Source of the DNA: Bradyrhizobium sp. ISRA464
Lineage (GTDB): Bacteria; Pseudomonadota; Alphaproteobacteria; Rhizobiales; Xanthobacteraceae
Length of the DNA stretch: 64,000 bases
Assembly (NCBI RefSeq): GCF_029910095.1
Contig: NZ_CP094526.1
Coordinates: 4,774,001 to 4,838,000, forward strand
Direction of reading: 5' to 3'
In this document: positions 62,957-64,000 of the stretch, piece after piece
How the letters are laid out: every line of letters begins with the position of its first letter
How positions within the stretch are numbered: position 1 is the first letter of the stretch
Program-made: the position numbers and the translations under genes
The notes under the pieces: generated by a model
Told to the model about the DNA's origin: nothing
Databases searched by the model: none
What the model saw: the letters and a program-made list of their open reading frames with translations, nothing else

Positions 62957-64000
62957 CTAGCACGCCCGCAGCGCGCCGTCCTCGCGCATCATCTCGACCA
63001 GCATGCCCTCGCGCAGGCCGCGGTCGGCGACGCGCAGCCGCGGCAGCGGGAACGCGTTGCGGATCGCATCGAGGATGGCGCAGCCCGCGAGCACCAGGTC
63101 GGCGCGCTCGATGCTGATGCAGTTGTTGTTGACGCGGTCCTCGTAGCTCATGCCGAGCAGCTTCCGGATCGTCGCGGTGACGTCGGCATCGTTCATCCAG
63201 ATGCCGTCGATGCGGCGGCGGTCGTAGCGCGGCAGGTTGAGGAACACGCCGGCGAGCGTGGTCACGGTGCCTGAGGTGCCGAGCATGTGCATGTCGCGCA
63301 GGTCCCTGCCATGCTCGGCCGAGAACGGCGCGACATGTTGCGCGACCTCCTCGACCATGCGCGCGTACACGTCCTTCGTGACGTTCCTGCCGCCGAAATG
63401 TTCGGCCAGCGTGACGACGCCGAGCGGGATCGACATCCACGCCTTGATGCGCGGCCGCGCGTCGGGCGCATGCGGATCGCGCTCGATCCGTACCAGCTCG
63501 GTCGAGCCGCCGCCGATGTCGAACAGGATGGCGCCTCGCCCTTTCGGGTCGAGCAGCGGCGAACAGCCGATCACCGCCAGCGTCGCCTCGGTCTCGCGGT
63601 CGATCACCTCGAGCTTGATGCCTGTCTCGGCAGCCACGCGTGCGCGAAAGGTCTCGGCATTGCCGGCGGCGCGGCAGGCTTCGGTCGCGATCAGCCGCAA
63701 CCGGCGGGCCTTGCGATAGCGGATCTTGTCGCTGCAAATGCTGAGCGCCGCGATGGCGCGCTCGATCGCGGCCTCGCTGATGGAACCGGTCGCGGCGATC
63801 CCCTCGCCGAGCCGGATGATCCGCGAAAAGGAATCGACCACGCGGAACCCGTCGCCCGACGGACAGGCGATCAAAAGCCGGCAATTGTTGGTGCCAAGGT
63901 CGAGCGCGGCGTAGACCCCCGTGTCAGCGCCCGCCGCAATCAACCCTGACGGGGCCTCGCCGGACGGAAGGCCGTCGCAAAGCCGCACATCGTCATCCAT
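62957..64000 (-). CDS. Ppx/GppA phosphatase family protein
   Basis: This protein of at least 347 residues has the actin-like ATPase fold of exopolyphosphatase/guanosine pentaphosphatase. The phosphate-binding motifs are AALDLGTNNCRLLIA and ILFDIGGGSTELV, followed by MLGTSGTVTTLAGV. It degrades polyphosphate or pppGpp. An ATG lies exactly at the right edge (64000), so the true start may be there or further out. It is followed by the palindrome cluster and rlmE, an arrangement common in alphaproteobacteria. Confidence 0.88.
   Translation of the reverse strand: MDDDVRLCDGLPSGEAPSGLIAAGADTGVYAALDLGTNNCRLLIACPSGDGFRVVDSFSRIIRLGEGIAATGSISEAAIERAIAALSICSDKIRYRKARRLRLIATEACRAAGNAETFRARVAAETGIKLEVIDRETEATLAVIGCSPLLDPKGRGAILFDIGGGSTELVRIERDPHAPDARPRIKAWMSIPLGVVTLAEHFGGRNVTKDVYARMVEEVAQHVAPFSAEHGRDLRDMHMLGTSGTVTTLAGVFLNLPRYDRRRIDGIWMNDADVTATIRKLLGMSYEDRVNNNCISIERADLVLAGCAILDAIRNAFPLPRLRVADRGLREGMLVEMMREDGALRAC

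Overview
The window looks like a chromosomal segment of a Bradyrhizobium-type alphaproteobacterium. The G+C content is high. A housekeeping block at the right end carries guaA, rsmB, guaB, rlmE and a Ppx/GppA gene. Branched-chain amino-acid type (Liv) transport and CoA catabolic genes are frequent, and a GC-rich cluster of palindromes lies between rlmE and ppx. This assignment rests on recognising protein families, not on a database search.

There are two parts. From about 50.8 to 64 kb lies ordinary core genome: guaA, rsmB, a metallophosphoesterase, a CurA-like reductase, guaB, a DHA2 exporter, a Crp-type regulator, rlmE and ppx. From 1 to 50.8 kb lies accessory DNA: catabolic and transport cassettes, each with its own regulator, plus four insertion sequences and several broken genes.

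The main discovery is how the accessory DNA is organised. The last ~20 bp of guaA (50800-50820) recur as direct repeats at about 12932, 22175 and 40006. Conserved arm sequences sit at nearly constant distances: about 169-170 bp to the left in three of the four copies, and 106-107 and 157-158 bp to the right in all three non-guaA copies. I read this as a tandem array of at least three genomic islands (9.2, 17.8 and 10.8 kb) integrated one behind another at the 3' end of guaA. The DNA left of 12.9 kb probably belongs to a fourth. None of the three complete segments encodes a recognisable integrase.

Left accessory region (1-12.9 kb): two HD-domain hydrolases of the cyanamide hydratase type, a GlxA/AraC regulator, two damaged cupin genes, an MFS exporter, an MDR oxidoreductase, a metal ABC permease and binding protein without an ATPase, a secreted acetamidase/formamidase-like protein, a MocR regulator lacking its PLP lysine, and decayed aquaporin-arsC genes of an arsenic operon.

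Island 1 (12.9-22.2 kb): an AraC regulator, a paoABC-like molybdenum aldehyde oxidoreductase whose large-subunit gene is split by two adjacent IS110-family elements, and an FMN reductase.

Island 2 (22.2-40.0 kb): a LysR regulator with a divergent six-gene acyl-CoA operon. A second operon carries a flavoprotein dehydrogenase, an MHS transporter, an aldehyde dehydrogenase and a broken iron-type alcohol dehydrogenase. The same 23-bp operator-like site precedes both, which suggests one regulon. An IS200 and an IS701-like element are present, with a D-2-hydroxyacid dehydrogenase and an ArsR-MFS pair.

Island 3 (40.0-50.8 kb): a MarR-controlled, apparently ten-gene operon with a flavin-dependent aromatic monooxygenase and its flavin reductase, a cupin, a complete Liv-type ABC importer, a DUF2848 protein and an amidase. 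It reads as uptake and degradation of an aromatic or amide-containing compound.
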